A DNA stretch of 33,173 bases from an uncultured Parabacteroides sp. (GTDB lineage Bacteria > Bacteroidota > Bacteroidia > Bacteroidales > Tannerellaceae). A program made the position numbers and the translations under genes. Below, in pieces: positions 1 to 6,563 of the stretch. The number at the start of each line of letters is the position of its first letter. The stretch's first letter is position 1. The stretch is from assembly GCA_944326775.1 (NCBI GenBank), contig CALVFH010000018.1, forward strand, positions 1 through 33,173, written 5' to 3'. The notes under the pieces are model-generated. The model made no database searches. It was not told where the DNA came from and was given only the letters and a program-made list of their open reading frames with translations.

Positions 1-28
1 TAACAATAACAAATAGATACAACGAAAT

Positions 29-976
29 ATGAAATGGAACTATTTAACAGCAACCCTGTTGGCCGTAGGACTGGCAGCTTGCACGAATGACGAAGACCAA
101 ATGTCCGGCCCCGTAGCCGCACGCATCACCGCAGGCATCGGCGCACCGCAGACCCGCGCCGTGGGCGACAGTTGGAATGCCGACCGAATCGGCGTGAGCG
201 TAACCAGCGCACCCAACAGTGAGATGGAAACCCTGTACCGGAACGTGGGATACAGCACGGCAGCCACCGGTACCGTGGCAGCCAATTTCACCCCGTTAAG
301 TGGCGACATCTTCTTCCAGGATGCGACAGAAACGGTGACTTTCTCTGCCTATGCTCCCTACCAGGCAGACCTCACGGGCAACACCATTGACGTGAATACG
401 CAAACCAACAACGGCGACAGCCAGGAGGACATCGACTTCCTCTTTGCCGAAGGAGCTACAGCCAGCCGCTCGAACCCCACCGTCATCTTCTCCGACAACA
501 GTACAAGCGGCGGAGCGGACTGCTCCTTCCACCACAAGATGGCACAGCTCAACATCGTGTTCCAGACCTTAGCGACCGACGGTTTTGCAGCAGACGACAT
601 CCTTGATGCGGACAACACCTTCAACCTTGGCGGGCTGGTGCATGAGGGCACGTTTGATGTAACCAGCGGCGGGACTGCCGTTACGGGAACAGCCGTTGCC
701 AGCTGGGACATCACCGCTTGCAAGCACACCGACGTTAACAACCAGCGCACCTATTCGCTCATTCTGCTGCCGCAAGACCTGGCAAACGCACTGAACGTAT
801 CAGTGGTCATCGGCGGGCAGACCTACAGCAATAACACCAATGTGAAACCGAACCTCGAAGCCGGATACTCCTACACCTACACCGTCACGGTGAGGAAGAC
901 CGGTCTGGCCGTGAGCGGATGCACCATCACGACTTGGGTGGATGGTACTGGCGGAAGCGGCGATGCCGTGATGTAG
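29..976 (+). CDS. Fimbrillin-like (Mfa-like) surface lipoprotein
   Basis: Predicted lipoprotein of 315 residues, probably a fimbrial structural or accessory subunit anchored in the outer membrane. The N-terminus has a short hydrophobic stretch ending in the lipobox GLAAC (Cys18), followed directly by TNDED; acidic residues right after the lipid-modified Cys resemble the Bacteroidetes surface-export signal. The mature part is Ser/Thr/Gly/Asp-rich beta protein. The FSAYAPY segment (about residue 100) and the C-terminal ITTWVDGTGGSGDA segment are typical of Bacteroidales fimbrillin-like proteins, where the latter usually reads as 'I..W..G.GG.G.A'. The ATG at 29 gives a complete signal peptide. 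A second fimbrillin-type gene lies about 670 bp downstream, suggesting a fimbria-related locus continuing to the left of the window. Family assignment is by motif and overall look; the exact role (shaft, tip or anchor) is not visible. Confidence 0.82.
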   Translation: MKWNYLTATLLAVGLAACTNDEDQMSGPVAARITAGIGAPQTRAVGDSWNADRIGVSVTSAPNSEMETLYRNVGYSTAATGTVAANFTPLSGDIFFQDATETVTFSAYAPYQADLTGNTIDVNTQTNNGDSQEDIDFLFAEGATASRSNPTVIFSDNSTSGGADCSFHHKMAQLNIVFQTLATDGFAADDILDADNTFNLGGLVHEGTFDVTSGGTAVTGTAVASWDITACKHTDVNNQRTYSLILLPQDLANALNVSVVIGGQTYSNNTNVKPNLEAGYSYTYTVTVRKTGLAVSGCTITTWVDGTGGSGDAVM

Positions 977-1181
977 TAATCATGACACACCGACCACAGC
1001 CGCCCCGTGCCACCCGCGTAAAGGCATGGAGGTACATCCTATAATAGGATAAGGTGTAGCGGGAGGCGTCGCGGCCTCCGGCGGCACAAGTGAAACAAAA
1101 AGAGCGTTCTTTGACAGACTGGAAAACGGGAAACTACTTTGAAAATCTCACGGATAAATAGCATCTATGAGGAATTTCCGC
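977..1181. other. Intergenic region with two hairpins
   Basis: No gene is seen here. Two perfect small inverted repeats are present: ATCCTA-TAA-TAGGAT at 1036-1050 and GGAGGC-N6-GCCTCC at 1062-1079, the second inside a GC-rich stretch. Neither is followed by a T run, so they are not canonical intrinsic terminators, though the second could stabilise the 3' end of the upstream fimbrillin mRNA. From 1110 the left arm of a longer inverted repeat begins (see separate entry). Confidence 0.5.
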
Positions 1182-1189
1182 TATATTTG
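1182..1189 (+). promoter_or_regulatory. Bacteroidetes-type -7 element (TATATTTG)
   Basis: TATATTTG fits the TAnnTTTG -7 consensus, 26 bp before the ATG at 1216. No TTTG is seen at the expected -33 spacing, so this is a half-match. Confidence 0.45.
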
Positions 1190-1215
1190 CATCCATAACA
1201 TGAAGAGTACAAGAT

Positions 1216-1404
1216 ATGTGGAAAGAAAAGTTAGGCAATTATCTGATTGACATCTCCAAATATATCTTTACAGGTGTGGTGATAGCCTCGCTTTTCAAAG
1301 ATATGGAAGACTCAAAATGGCTGATATACAGTTTAGGGTTCACCTCTTCTATATTGGCACTTGTTTTAGGATTGATATTAACCAATAAAAAAGCAGAAGA
1401 ATGA
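1216..1404 (+). CDS. Small two-TM membrane protein, DUF6722-like
   Basis: A 62-residue protein with two predicted membrane helices: about residues 10-25 (IDISKYIFTGVVIASLF) and 35-56 (LIYSLGFTSSILALVLGLIL), ending in a charged tail NKKAEE. It resembles the small Bacteroidales family annotated as DUF6722; I recall this from general appearance and cannot search it. No enzymatic motif is present and no function is known. It has its own TATATTTG box upstream and its stop codon overlaps the next ATG (ATGA at 1401-1404), so the two small genes are probably translationally coupled. Base composition is more AT-rich than the fimbrillin genes on either side. Confidence 0.75.
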   Translation: MWKEKLGNYLIDISKYIFTGVVIASLFKDMEDSKWLIYSLGFTSSILALVLGLILTNKKAEE

Positions 1405-1514
1405 TGGGAGCAATTATCGGTTTTTTGATTTTGGGAGTACCTTGTGCCATCGCACTCATTTACTTTCTCACTCCCAGCGGCAAGCGTTGGCTGAAAACCA
1501 ACCATTTGCTGTAA
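1401..1514 (+). CDS. 37-residue single-TM micro-protein
   Basis: The ATG at 1401 overlaps the TGA of the preceding gene (ATGA) and runs 37 codons to TAA at 1512-1514. The product begins MMGAIIGFLILG and has one hydrophobic segment covering about residues 2-23, then a basic tail (SGKRWLKTNHLL). The overlap with a real gene, the hydrophobic-then-basic layout and the terminator directly downstream argue for a real coupled gene and not chance. No known family is recognised. It may form a complex with the 62-residue membrane protein, but that is inference from coupling only. Confidence 0.55.
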   Translation: MMGAIIGFLILGVPCAIALIYFLTPSGKRWLKTNHLL

Positions 1515-1541
1515 GCCGCACACGCACATCGCAAAGTTTCC

Positions 1542-1579
1542 CGTCCCGCCCCTCTCCCCGCAAGGAGGAGGGCGGGACG
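1542..1579 (+). terminator. GC-rich intrinsic terminator after the small-gene pair
   Basis: CGTCCCGCC (1542-1550) pairs with GGCGGGACG (1571-1579), with additional CTCC/GGAG pairing inside; followed by the T-rich CTTGTTTT. It sits 28 bp after the micro-ORF stop. Confidence 0.65.
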
Positions 1580-1646
1580 CTTGTTTTCCAGCCTGTCCAA
1601 GTTGATGGAGAAAGAAGATAATGGTTAATAAATAAAATAGAATAAG

Positions 1647-3170
1647 ATGATACTGAAACGAAACCGATTAGGAATAGCCGTCGCCCTGGCGGCGGTGCTC
1701 GCCCTCGCCTCCTGCTCGCAGGATGAACTGGCGGACGGCGGCAACATGCTGCCCGACGGACAGTATCCGCTGGAGATTGCTTCTGCCACCTTGACGGTAG
1801 AGGGCAGCGAACAGCCGTGGACGAAGGTCGGCGAGAATGTGGACGGCACGGGCAGCGAGTTCCGGGAGGGCGATGCCATTCGCGTCAGCCTCAACGATAA
1901 AACCGCCACTTATACTTACGATGGCAGCGCTTGGACTTCTGATACTCCCCTTTATTGGCAGAGCACGCAGCAGGCTACCGTCAATGCCTGGTATCCTGCC
2001 AACGGGAGTGTCAGCCTTGCCAACCAATCTTCGAGTCTGGCCTACGTGCTGAAAGGTTCGGGGGATGGCAGCTATCAGTCTGGTGTCAATCTCACCTTTA
2101 CTCACCAGCTGGCCAAGGTACGTGTGGTGCTGACGGGCGATAAGGCAAGCGACGTGACACAGGTGGAAATCTACAGCTACACCACCTGCACCCACAGCCA
2201 AGGCACGATAAGCACAGACGGTGCCAGCCAAGACTGGATAACGATGCACCAAGCTGATTATAACGGCACAAAGTACTGGGAGGCTAATGTGGTGCCCGGC
2301 ACCATCACCCCCGATAAATTCATCCGTCTGAATGGCAGCAGTGTAGCTACCGTCTCCGGCATAACGGACTTGGCAGCAGGCTCGATGTACACCGTCAACC
2401 TCAACGTGGAAGCGGCAGACCCAGGCTACACCATCGATGCGGATGGCACCTACCAGGTTTATACCGCCGAGGGCCTGCAGGCATGGGCAGCTGCCATGCA
2501 AGGCAGCGAGGACCCTAACTTGAACTGCACGCTGACGGCCGACATCACGCTGACCGGAACGAACAACTGGACGCCGGTGGGCAACTATAATTATCCCTAT
2601 TCGGGCACGTTCGACGGGGCGGGACATACCATCAGCGGCATGAACATATCCAGCTCATCTGCACAGGGATTTATTGCCCGTCTGTCTGGCACCGTGAAGA
2701 ACTTGACGATTACCAATGCTTTGGTTAGTGGTGCTAACAATATCGGTGGCATTGTGGGGCAAGCTGCTCAAGGAAGTAAGATCATAGGGTGTGCTTTTTC
2801 GGGCACGGTCAAAGGAACTACAGGCGTAGGAGGCATTGTCGGGGATGCTAATGGCTGTAACGTCACAGCCTGCTGGTCCACTGCTGAAGCTACAGCATCA
2901 ATGCCGATGTTAGGATGTATTGCCGGCAGCAGTATGCAGAGCACATATACCGCCTGCTACTGGGAGAACACTACTACGACGGCTGGAATAGGTGAAGATA
3001 CAGACGCTGGTGTCATCCATGTGGGCGATAACAACGTGACATGGATCACTGCCATGAATGCGATGAACAATGCCCTCGAATCCGTGAACAAAGACTATCG
3101 ATGGACTGTTAATGATAATAGCGACAAGGACGAAGTGCCGCTGGTGCTTGTCCCTGTCGATGAGAACTAA
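1647..3170 (+). CDS. Fimbrillin-like lipoprotein with C-terminal GLUG-type repeats
   Basis: A 507-residue predicted surface lipoprotein. The signal peptide ends in the lipobox LALASC (Cys23) followed by SQDEL, again with acidic residues close to the Cys. Residues ~40-255 look like a Bacteroidales fimbrillin-like beta domain (EGDAIRVSL, YTYDGSAWTS, LYWQSTQQATVNAWYP, FTHQLAKVRVVL). From ~265 on the protein changes character: DGTYQVYTAEGLQAWAAAM, then FDGAGHTISGMNI, and a run of short beta-strand repeats including NIGGIVGQA and GVGGIVGDA (about residues 362-402), which match the GLUG motif found in adhesin-like proteins. The combination suggests a fimbrial tip or adhesin subunit. The start at 1647 gives the complete lipoprotein signal; the ATG at 1621 region is out of frame. 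Possible partner of the fimbrillin gene at 29-976. Confidence 0.8.
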   Translation: MILKRNRLGIAVALAAVLALASCSQDELADGGNMLPDGQYPLEIASATLTVEGSEQPWTKVGENVDGTGSEFREGDAIRVSLNDKTATYTYDGSAWTSDTPLYWQSTQQATVNAWYPANGSVSLANQSSSLAYVLKGSGDGSYQSGVNLTFTHQLAKVRVVLTGDKASDVTQVEIYSYTTCTHSQGTISTDGASQDWITMHQADYNGTKYWEANVVPGTITPDKFIRLNGSSVATVSGITDLAAGSMYTVNLNVEAADPGYTIDADGTYQVYTAEGLQAWAAAMQGSEDPNLNCTLTADITLTGTNNWTPVGNYNYPYSGTFDGAGHTISGMNISSSSAQGFIARLSGTVKNLTITNALVSGANNIGGIVGQAAQGSKIIGCAFSGTVKGTTGVGGIVGDANGCNVTACWSTAEATASMPMLGCIAGSSMQSTYTACYWENTTTTAGIGEDTDAGVIHVGDNNVTWITAMNAMNNALESVNKDYRWTVNDNSDKDEVPLVLVPVDEN

Positions 3171-3186
3171 GTCGCTAAACACCCGT

Positions 3187-3255
3187 TTTCCCAAAGTGCC
3201 ACTTCGGGGTGCTCAAAGTGCCACTTTGAGGTGGTCGAAGTGGCACTTCGGGAAA
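3187..3255. repeat. Nested palindrome cluster built from AAGTG-S-CACTT units
   Basis: Three copies of a 15-bp near-palindrome lie in 60 bp: around 3192-3206, 3214-3228 and 3236-3250. The first (3187-3206) and third (3236-3255) are reverse complements at 19 of 20 positions and can form a long stem. The middle copy, CTCAAAGTGCCACTTTGAG (3212-3230), forms its own perfect 9-bp hairpin inside that loop. Each unit can also fold alone, so two alternative folds exist (three small hairpins or one long stem with an inner hairpin). No T run follows. It lies between the GLUG lipoprotein stop (3170) and the HU-like gene start (3312). Confidence 0.75.
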
Positions 3256-3311
3256 CAGCAAGTGAAACAGCGAGAATTATCATATAGTATTAACTTTAAA
3301 ACTTTACCATT

Positions 3312-3791
3312 ATGCCATTTTGGAAAAAAGCGTATCAGAAAAAGCAAGGGATATATTATCCGCAAGCCATCGTGCAGGGCAAACCTGTAGAAACGGAAAC
3401 CATCGCAAAGGATTTGTCGAAGATTTCCACCGTAAGTAACTCGGACGTGCAGGCCGTGCTGGGCGACATCGCCGGCGTGATGCACACCCGCATGGCGCAG
3501 GGCAAGAGCGTCCACATCAAGGGCCTCGGCTACTTCCGCTACACGCTCGACACCACGGGCGTGAAGAACCTCGACGACTTCGACTTCGAGAAGCAGGTGA
3601 AGGCCGTCCGCGTGGAGTTCACCCCCGAACGTGAACGCCTCGCCGGCAGCAAGGGCTACACCCGCGCCCTCGTGGACAGCGACGATCTGGAGTGGATTGA
3701 ACTGCCCGCCGACGCGGAAGACACCACTCCCGATGCCGGCAGCGGCGAAGAGGAGGAAGGCGGCGGCTCCGACGGGCCGAGCATCAGCTGA
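3312..3791 (+). CDS. HU-related (histone-like) DNA-binding protein
   Basis: A 159-residue nucleoid-type protein of the Bacteroidales HU-related family. It starts MPFWKKAYQKKQGIYYPQAI, an N-terminal extension typical of the family, followed by an HU/IHF-like fold: helices around ETIAKDLSKISTVSNSDVQAVLGDIAGVMHTRMAQG and the conserved turn VHIKGLGYFRYTL (about residues 72-84), where HU proteins have 'V.l.GfG.F'. The C-terminus is an acidic, disordered Glu/Gly/Asp-rich tail (from ~135). Such paralogs are often found beside surface polysaccharide or mobile loci; the DNA target is unknown. The gene is monocistronic here: a palindrome cluster lies upstream and a terminator downstream. Confidence 0.88.
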   Translation: MPFWKKAYQKKQGIYYPQAIVQGKPVETETIAKDLSKISTVSNSDVQAVLGDIAGVMHTRMAQGKSVHIKGLGYFRYTLDTTGVKNLDDFDFEKQVKAVRVEFTPERERLAGSKGYTRALVDSDDLEWIELPADAEDTTPDAGSGEEEEGGGSDGPSIS

Positions 3792-3829
3792 ACATTCCCG
3801 CACGCACAGGAGGAGGAAAGAAGAAAAGG

Positions 3830-3870
3830 CAAGAGGCTGTCTCCCATCGGAAGAGGGGGATGGCCTCTTG
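3830..3870 (+). terminator. Intrinsic terminator after the HU-like gene
   Basis: CAAGAGGC (3830-3837) pairs with GCCTCTTG (3863-3870) with a partially paired internal loop; followed by GCGCTTTTATTTAT. It lies about 40 bp after the HU-like stop. Confidence 0.65.
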
Positions 3871-3894
3871 GCGCTTTTATTTATCCCCGTATGC

Positions 3895-3925
3895 TTTGCC
3901 CGTTTACGTAAACAACGTACCTTTG
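3895..3925 (+). promoter_or_regulatory. Full Bacteroidetes-type promoter for first RhuM gene
   Basis: TTTG at 3895-3898, exactly 19 bp, then TACCTTTG at 3918-3925: a perfect TTTG-N19-TAnnTTTG match. Transcription would start near 3931, giving a ~26-nt leader before the ATG at 3957. Confidence 0.75.
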
Positions 3926-3956
3926 CTGGAGAAATCTTAACTATAAAAAAGACAAT

Positions 3957-4787
3957 ATGGAGAATCAAGGAGAAATCATACTCTATCAGCCGGATAGCGA
4001 GGTGAAGCTGGAGGTGAGGCTGGAAAATGAGACGGTGTGGCTGACGCAGGCACAGATGGTTGAACTGTTTCAAACATCCAAGCAAAATATAAGCCTACAT
4101 ACGAACAACATCTTCAAAGAAGGCGAATTAAAGCAAGAGGCAGTTGTCAAGGAATCCTTGACAACTGCTGCCGATGGTAAGAACTATCGAGTTAAGTACT
4201 ATAATCTTGACGTGATCATCTCGGTAGGCTACCGAGTGAAATCCATTCGTGGCACACAGTTCCGCCAATGGGCAAACAAGGTGCTGAAAGAGTACCTGCT
4301 GAAAGGCTATTCGGTCAACCGCCGTCTGACGGAACTGGAGCATACCGTCGCGGAACATTCCCGGAAGATAGACTTTTTCGTCCGCACCTCGCTGCCGCCC
4401 GTGGAGGGCATCTTCTACGATGGACAAATCTTCGATGCCTACAAGTTTGCTACAGACCTGATACGCTCCGCCCGGAAATCCCTGCTGCTGATAGACAACT
4501 ATGTGGACGAGTCGGTGCTGTTGATGCTCAGCAAACGGAACACCGGCGTGGAAGCCGACATCTACACACAAGCCGTCAGCCGCCAACTGCAACTGGACTT
4601 GCAGAAGCACAACAGCCAGTATCCGCCAATAGAATTGCATACCTACAAGAAATGCCACGACCGCTTCCTGATTATCGACAGGACGGAGGTCTGGCACATC
4701 GGCGCCTCACTGAAAGACCTTGGCAAAAAGATGTTCGCCTTCTCCAGGCTGGAGATACCGGTCCGTGCCGTCACCGGGTTGCTGTGA
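3957..4787 (+). CDS. RhuM-family protein with C-terminal PLD-like domain (copy 1)
   Basis: A 276-residue protein. Residues 1-115 are a RhuM-type DNA-binding-like region: ETVWLTQAQMVELFQTSKQNIS contains a predicted helix-turn-helix, followed by TTAADGKNYRVKYYNLDVIISVGYRV, the hallmark of the family. Residues ~150-276 resemble half of a phospholipase-D-like nuclease domain: SARKSLLLIDNYVDESVLLML, then HDRFLIID (234-241) and GASLKD (249-254). This is an HxK-x4-D / GxS arrangement in which the Lys is replaced by Arg236. RhuM was first named from a Salmonella pathogenicity island, but its biochemical role is not established. The gene has its own strong promoter and a downstream hairpin, and is followed by a near-duplicate. 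Possibly a defence- or mobile-element-associated regulator/nuclease; the function is inference. Confidence 0.83.
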   Translation: MENQGEIILYQPDSEVKLEVRLENETVWLTQAQMVELFQTSKQNISLHTNNIFKEGELKQEAVVKESLTTAADGKNYRVKYYNLDVIISVGYRVKSIRGTQFRQWANKVLKEYLLKGYSVNRRLTELEHTVAEHSRKIDFFVRTSLPPVEGIFYDGQIFDAYKFATDLIRSARKSLLLIDNYVDESVLLMLSKRNTGVEADIYTQAVSRQLQLDLQKHNSQYPPIELHTYKKCHDRFLIIDRTEVWHIGASLKDLGKKMFAFSRLEIPVRAVTGLL

Positions 4788-4791
4788 GGGA

Positions 4792-4815
4792 CACCGCCCC
4801 ACATCCGGAGCGGTG
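4792..4815 (+). terminator. Hairpin after RhuM copy 1
   Basis: CACCGC (4792-4797) pairs with GCGGTG (4810-4815), with CC/GG pairing inside; followed by CGTTTATCTT. Weak U tract, so moderate terminator strength. The same element recurs after copy 2. Confidence 0.5.
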
Positions 4816-4834
4816 CGTTTATCTTCCCGTATGC

Positions 4835-4865
4835 TTTGACCATTAGCCCAAACAACGTACCTTTA
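4835..4865 (+). promoter_or_regulatory. Degenerate promoter for RhuM copy 2
   Basis: Duplicate of the copy-1 promoter: TTTG at 4835-4838, 19 bp, TACCTTTA at 4858-4865. The final G of the TAnnTTTG box has become A, so the second promoter may be weaker than the first. Confidence 0.55.
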
Positions 4866-4896
4866 CAGATAAAATCTTAACTATAAAAAAGACAAT

Positions 4897-5730
4897 ATGG
4901 AGAATCAAGGAGAAATCATACTCTATCAGCCGGATAGCGAGGTAAAGCTGGAGGTGAGGCTGGAAAATGAGACGGTATGGCTGACGCAGGCGCAGATAGC
5001 AACCTTGTTTGGAACAAAAAGACCTGCCATTACCAAACACCTCAACAACATTTACAAGAGTGGTGAGCTGGATAAGAATAGCACATGTTCCATTTTGGAA
5101 CATATGGGTAACGAAGGAAAACAAAAGTATGTTACTATATATTACAGTCTAGATGCCATCTTGTCTGTCGGTTATCGGGTGAATAGTAAAAACGCCACTC
5201 TTTTTCGACGTTGGGCAAATGGTGTGCTGAAAGAGTACCTGCTGAAAGGCTATTCGGTCAACCGCCGTCTGACGGAACTGGAGCATACCGTCGCGGAACA
5301 TTCCCGGAAGATAGACTTTTTCGTCCGCACCTCGCTGCCGCCCGTGGAGGGCATCTTCTACGATGGACAAATCTTCGATGCCTACAAGTTTGCTACAGAC
5401 CTGATACGCTCCGCCCGGAAATCCCTGCTGCTGATAGACAACTATGTGGACGAGTCGGTGCTGTTGATGCTCAGCAAACGGAACACCGGCGTGGAAGCCG
5501 ACATCTACACACAGGCCGTCAGCCGCCAACTGCAACTGGACTTGCAGAAGCACAACAGCCAGTATCCGCCGATAGGATTGCATACCTACAAGAAATGCCA
5601 CGACCGCTTCCTGATTATCGACGGGACGGAGGTCTGGCACATCGGCGCCTCACTGAAAGACCTTGGCAAAAAGATGTTCGCCTTCTCCAAACTGGAGATA
5701 CCGGCCAGTGCCGTCACCGGGTTGCTGTGA
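4897..5730 (+). CDS. RhuM-family protein with C-terminal PLD-like domain (copy 2)
   Basis: A 277-residue paralog of the upstream gene. Residues 1-33 are identical to copy 1, and from WAN(106) onward only a handful of substitutions occur (Gly for Lys at 109, Gly for Glu near 226, Gly for Arg near 243, and a few near the end). Residues 34-105 are a different RhuM-type segment: IATLFGTKRPAITKHLNNIY replaces the copy-1 helix-turn-helix, and KYVTIYYSLDAILSVGYRV replaces its conserved strand. The PLD-like HDRFLIID and GASLKD motifs are kept. The two genes thus put different putative DNA-recognition modules on one scaffold. It ends 51 bp from the convergent trpA stop. Function unknown, as for copy 1. 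Confidence 0.83.
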   Translation: MENQGEIILYQPDSEVKLEVRLENETVWLTQAQIATLFGTKRPAITKHLNNIYKSGELDKNSTCSILEHMGNEGKQKYVTIYYSLDAILSVGYRVNSKNATLFRRWANGVLKEYLLKGYSVNRRLTELEHTVAEHSRKIDFFVRTSLPPVEGIFYDGQIFDAYKFATDLIRSARKSLLLIDNYVDESVLLMLSKRNTGVEADIYTQAVSRQLQLDLQKHNSQYPPIGLHTYKKCHDRFLIIDGTEVWHIGASLKDLGKKMFAFSKLEIPASAVTGLL

Positions 5731-5734
5731 AGGA

Positions 5735-5758
5735 CACCGCCCCACATCCGGAGCGGTG
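5735..5758. terminator. Hairpin between convergent RhuM copy 2 and trpA
   Basis: CACCGC (5735-5740) / GCGGTG (5753-5758), the same stem as at 4792-4815, followed on the + strand by CTTTTATG. It sits between the RhuM stop (5730) and the trpA stop (5781) and could serve both transcripts, although the - strand side lacks a good T run. Confidence 0.5.
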
Positions 5759-5780
5759 CTTTTATGCATCTGCCATCCGG

Positions 5781-6551
5781 CTATTCTTCGGAGAGCCGAT
5801 GCAGCAACTCGCCAGCCGCCTGCAATCCATACTCTTTCAGGAGCTGCACGAACTTGCTGCCGACGATGGCGCCGCTGGAATTGGCGAAAGCCGCCTCGAG
5901 TGTAGCCCGGTTGCTCACCCCAAAGCCAACGAGGCGAGGATTGCGAAGATGCATGGCGTCGATACGCCGGAAATACGCCTGCTTCTGCTCGTCGAACGAA
6001 CGCTGGGCACCGGTCGTCGCCGCACTGGAGACCATATAGATAAAACCACTGGTATGCGCATCGATTTCACGGACGCGAGGCTCGGAAGTTTCGGGCGTAA
6101 TCAGCATAATCATGCGGAGGTCGTAGCGGTCGGCAATGGGCTTATAGTCGGCGATATAATCAGCAAAAGGCAGGTCGGGGATGATTACCCCGTCAACGCC
6201 CGCCGCCCGGCAACTCTCGCAGAAACGCTCGAAACCGTATTGCATGACAGGATTGAGATAACCCATCAGAATGACGGGAATATGGATGTCGCGCCGCATA
6301 TCCGCAAGCTGGCTGAACAGCAGGCGGAGACTCATGCCGTTACGAAGTGCCCGAGTGGAAGCTTCCTGGATAACGGGACCATCGGCCATCGGGTCGGAAA
6401 AGGGGATGCCAATCTCCACCAGGTCGATGCCGGCGGCTTGCAAACTGTGCAGGACAGGCAGGGTGTCGTCCAGATTAGGGTAACCAGCCGGATAATAAAC
6501 GGAGAGTATCCGGCTCTGCTTGTGTTGAAATAATGAATCGATTCTATTCAT
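5781..6551 (-). CDS. trpA: Tryptophan synthase alpha subunit
   Basis: Converts indole-3-glycerol phosphate to indole plus glyceraldehyde 3-phosphate; the indole is channelled to TrpB. The 256-residue length is normal for the family. It begins [31 protein letters not shown] and contains [19 protein letters not shown] (about 36-54), which carries the catalytic Glu (in [10 protein letters not shown]), and [14 protein letters not shown] (about 119-132) with the second catalytic Asp. [15 protein letters not shown] and VGFGVSNRA follow and form the phosphate-binding region. It is the last gene of the trp operon, 12 bp after trpC-F. Confidence 0.97.
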   Translation of the reverse strand: MNRIDSLFQHKQSRILSVYYPAGYPNLDDTLPVLHSLQAAGIDLVEIGIPFSDPMADGPVIQEASTRALRNGMSLRLLFSQLADMRRDIHIPVILMGYLNPVMQYGFERFCESCRAAGVDGVIIPDLPFADYIADYKPIADRYDLRMIMLITPETSEPRVREIDAHTSGFIYMVSSAATTGAQRSFDEQKQAYFRRIDAMHLRNPRLVGFGVSNRATLEAAFANSSGAIVGSKFVQLLKEYGLQAAGELLHRLSEE

Positions 6552-6563
6552 GACTGATAAAGA

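Larger units (their letters stand above)
1110..1600. repeat. Imperfect 18-bp inverted repeat flanking a small-gene module
   Basis: TTTGACAGACTGGAAAAC at 1110-1127 matches the reverse complement of 1583-1600 at 16 of 18 positions. In addition ACGGGAAACT (1126-1135) has a perfect reverse complement at 1535-1544. The two right-hand pieces are separated by a GC-rich terminator hairpin. The arms enclose the promoter-like TATATTTG and the two small membrane-protein genes at 1216-1514. Whether this is an inversion site, a fossil of insertion, or mRNA end pairing cannot be told from one sequence. Confidence 0.5.
3873..5760. repeat. Tandem direct duplication (~0.94 kb unit) covering two RhuM-like genes
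   Basis: The unit from about 3876 (end of the HU terminator) to about 4816 is repeated from about 4816 to 5760 with an offset of 940-943 bp. Promoter region, first 33 codons, the last ~172 codons and the downstream hairpin are nearly identical in the two copies. The middle ~71 codons (about 4056-4268 and 4996-5211) are strongly divergent. Identity on both sides of a divergent core indicates duplication followed by segment replacement, or repeated gene conversion of the ends. Confidence 0.85.

Noticed and set aside
1668-2627. 319-codon - strand frame opposite the GLUG lipoprotein
   Set aside because: Antisense to a lipoprotein with clear signal peptide; no recognisable domain or start context.
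5211-6533. Long + strand open frame (440 codons) across RhuM copy 2 and trpA
   Set aside because: It runs out of frame through RhuM copy 2 and antisense through trpA, both with full family motifs; its translation is Arg/Pro-rich shadow sequence.
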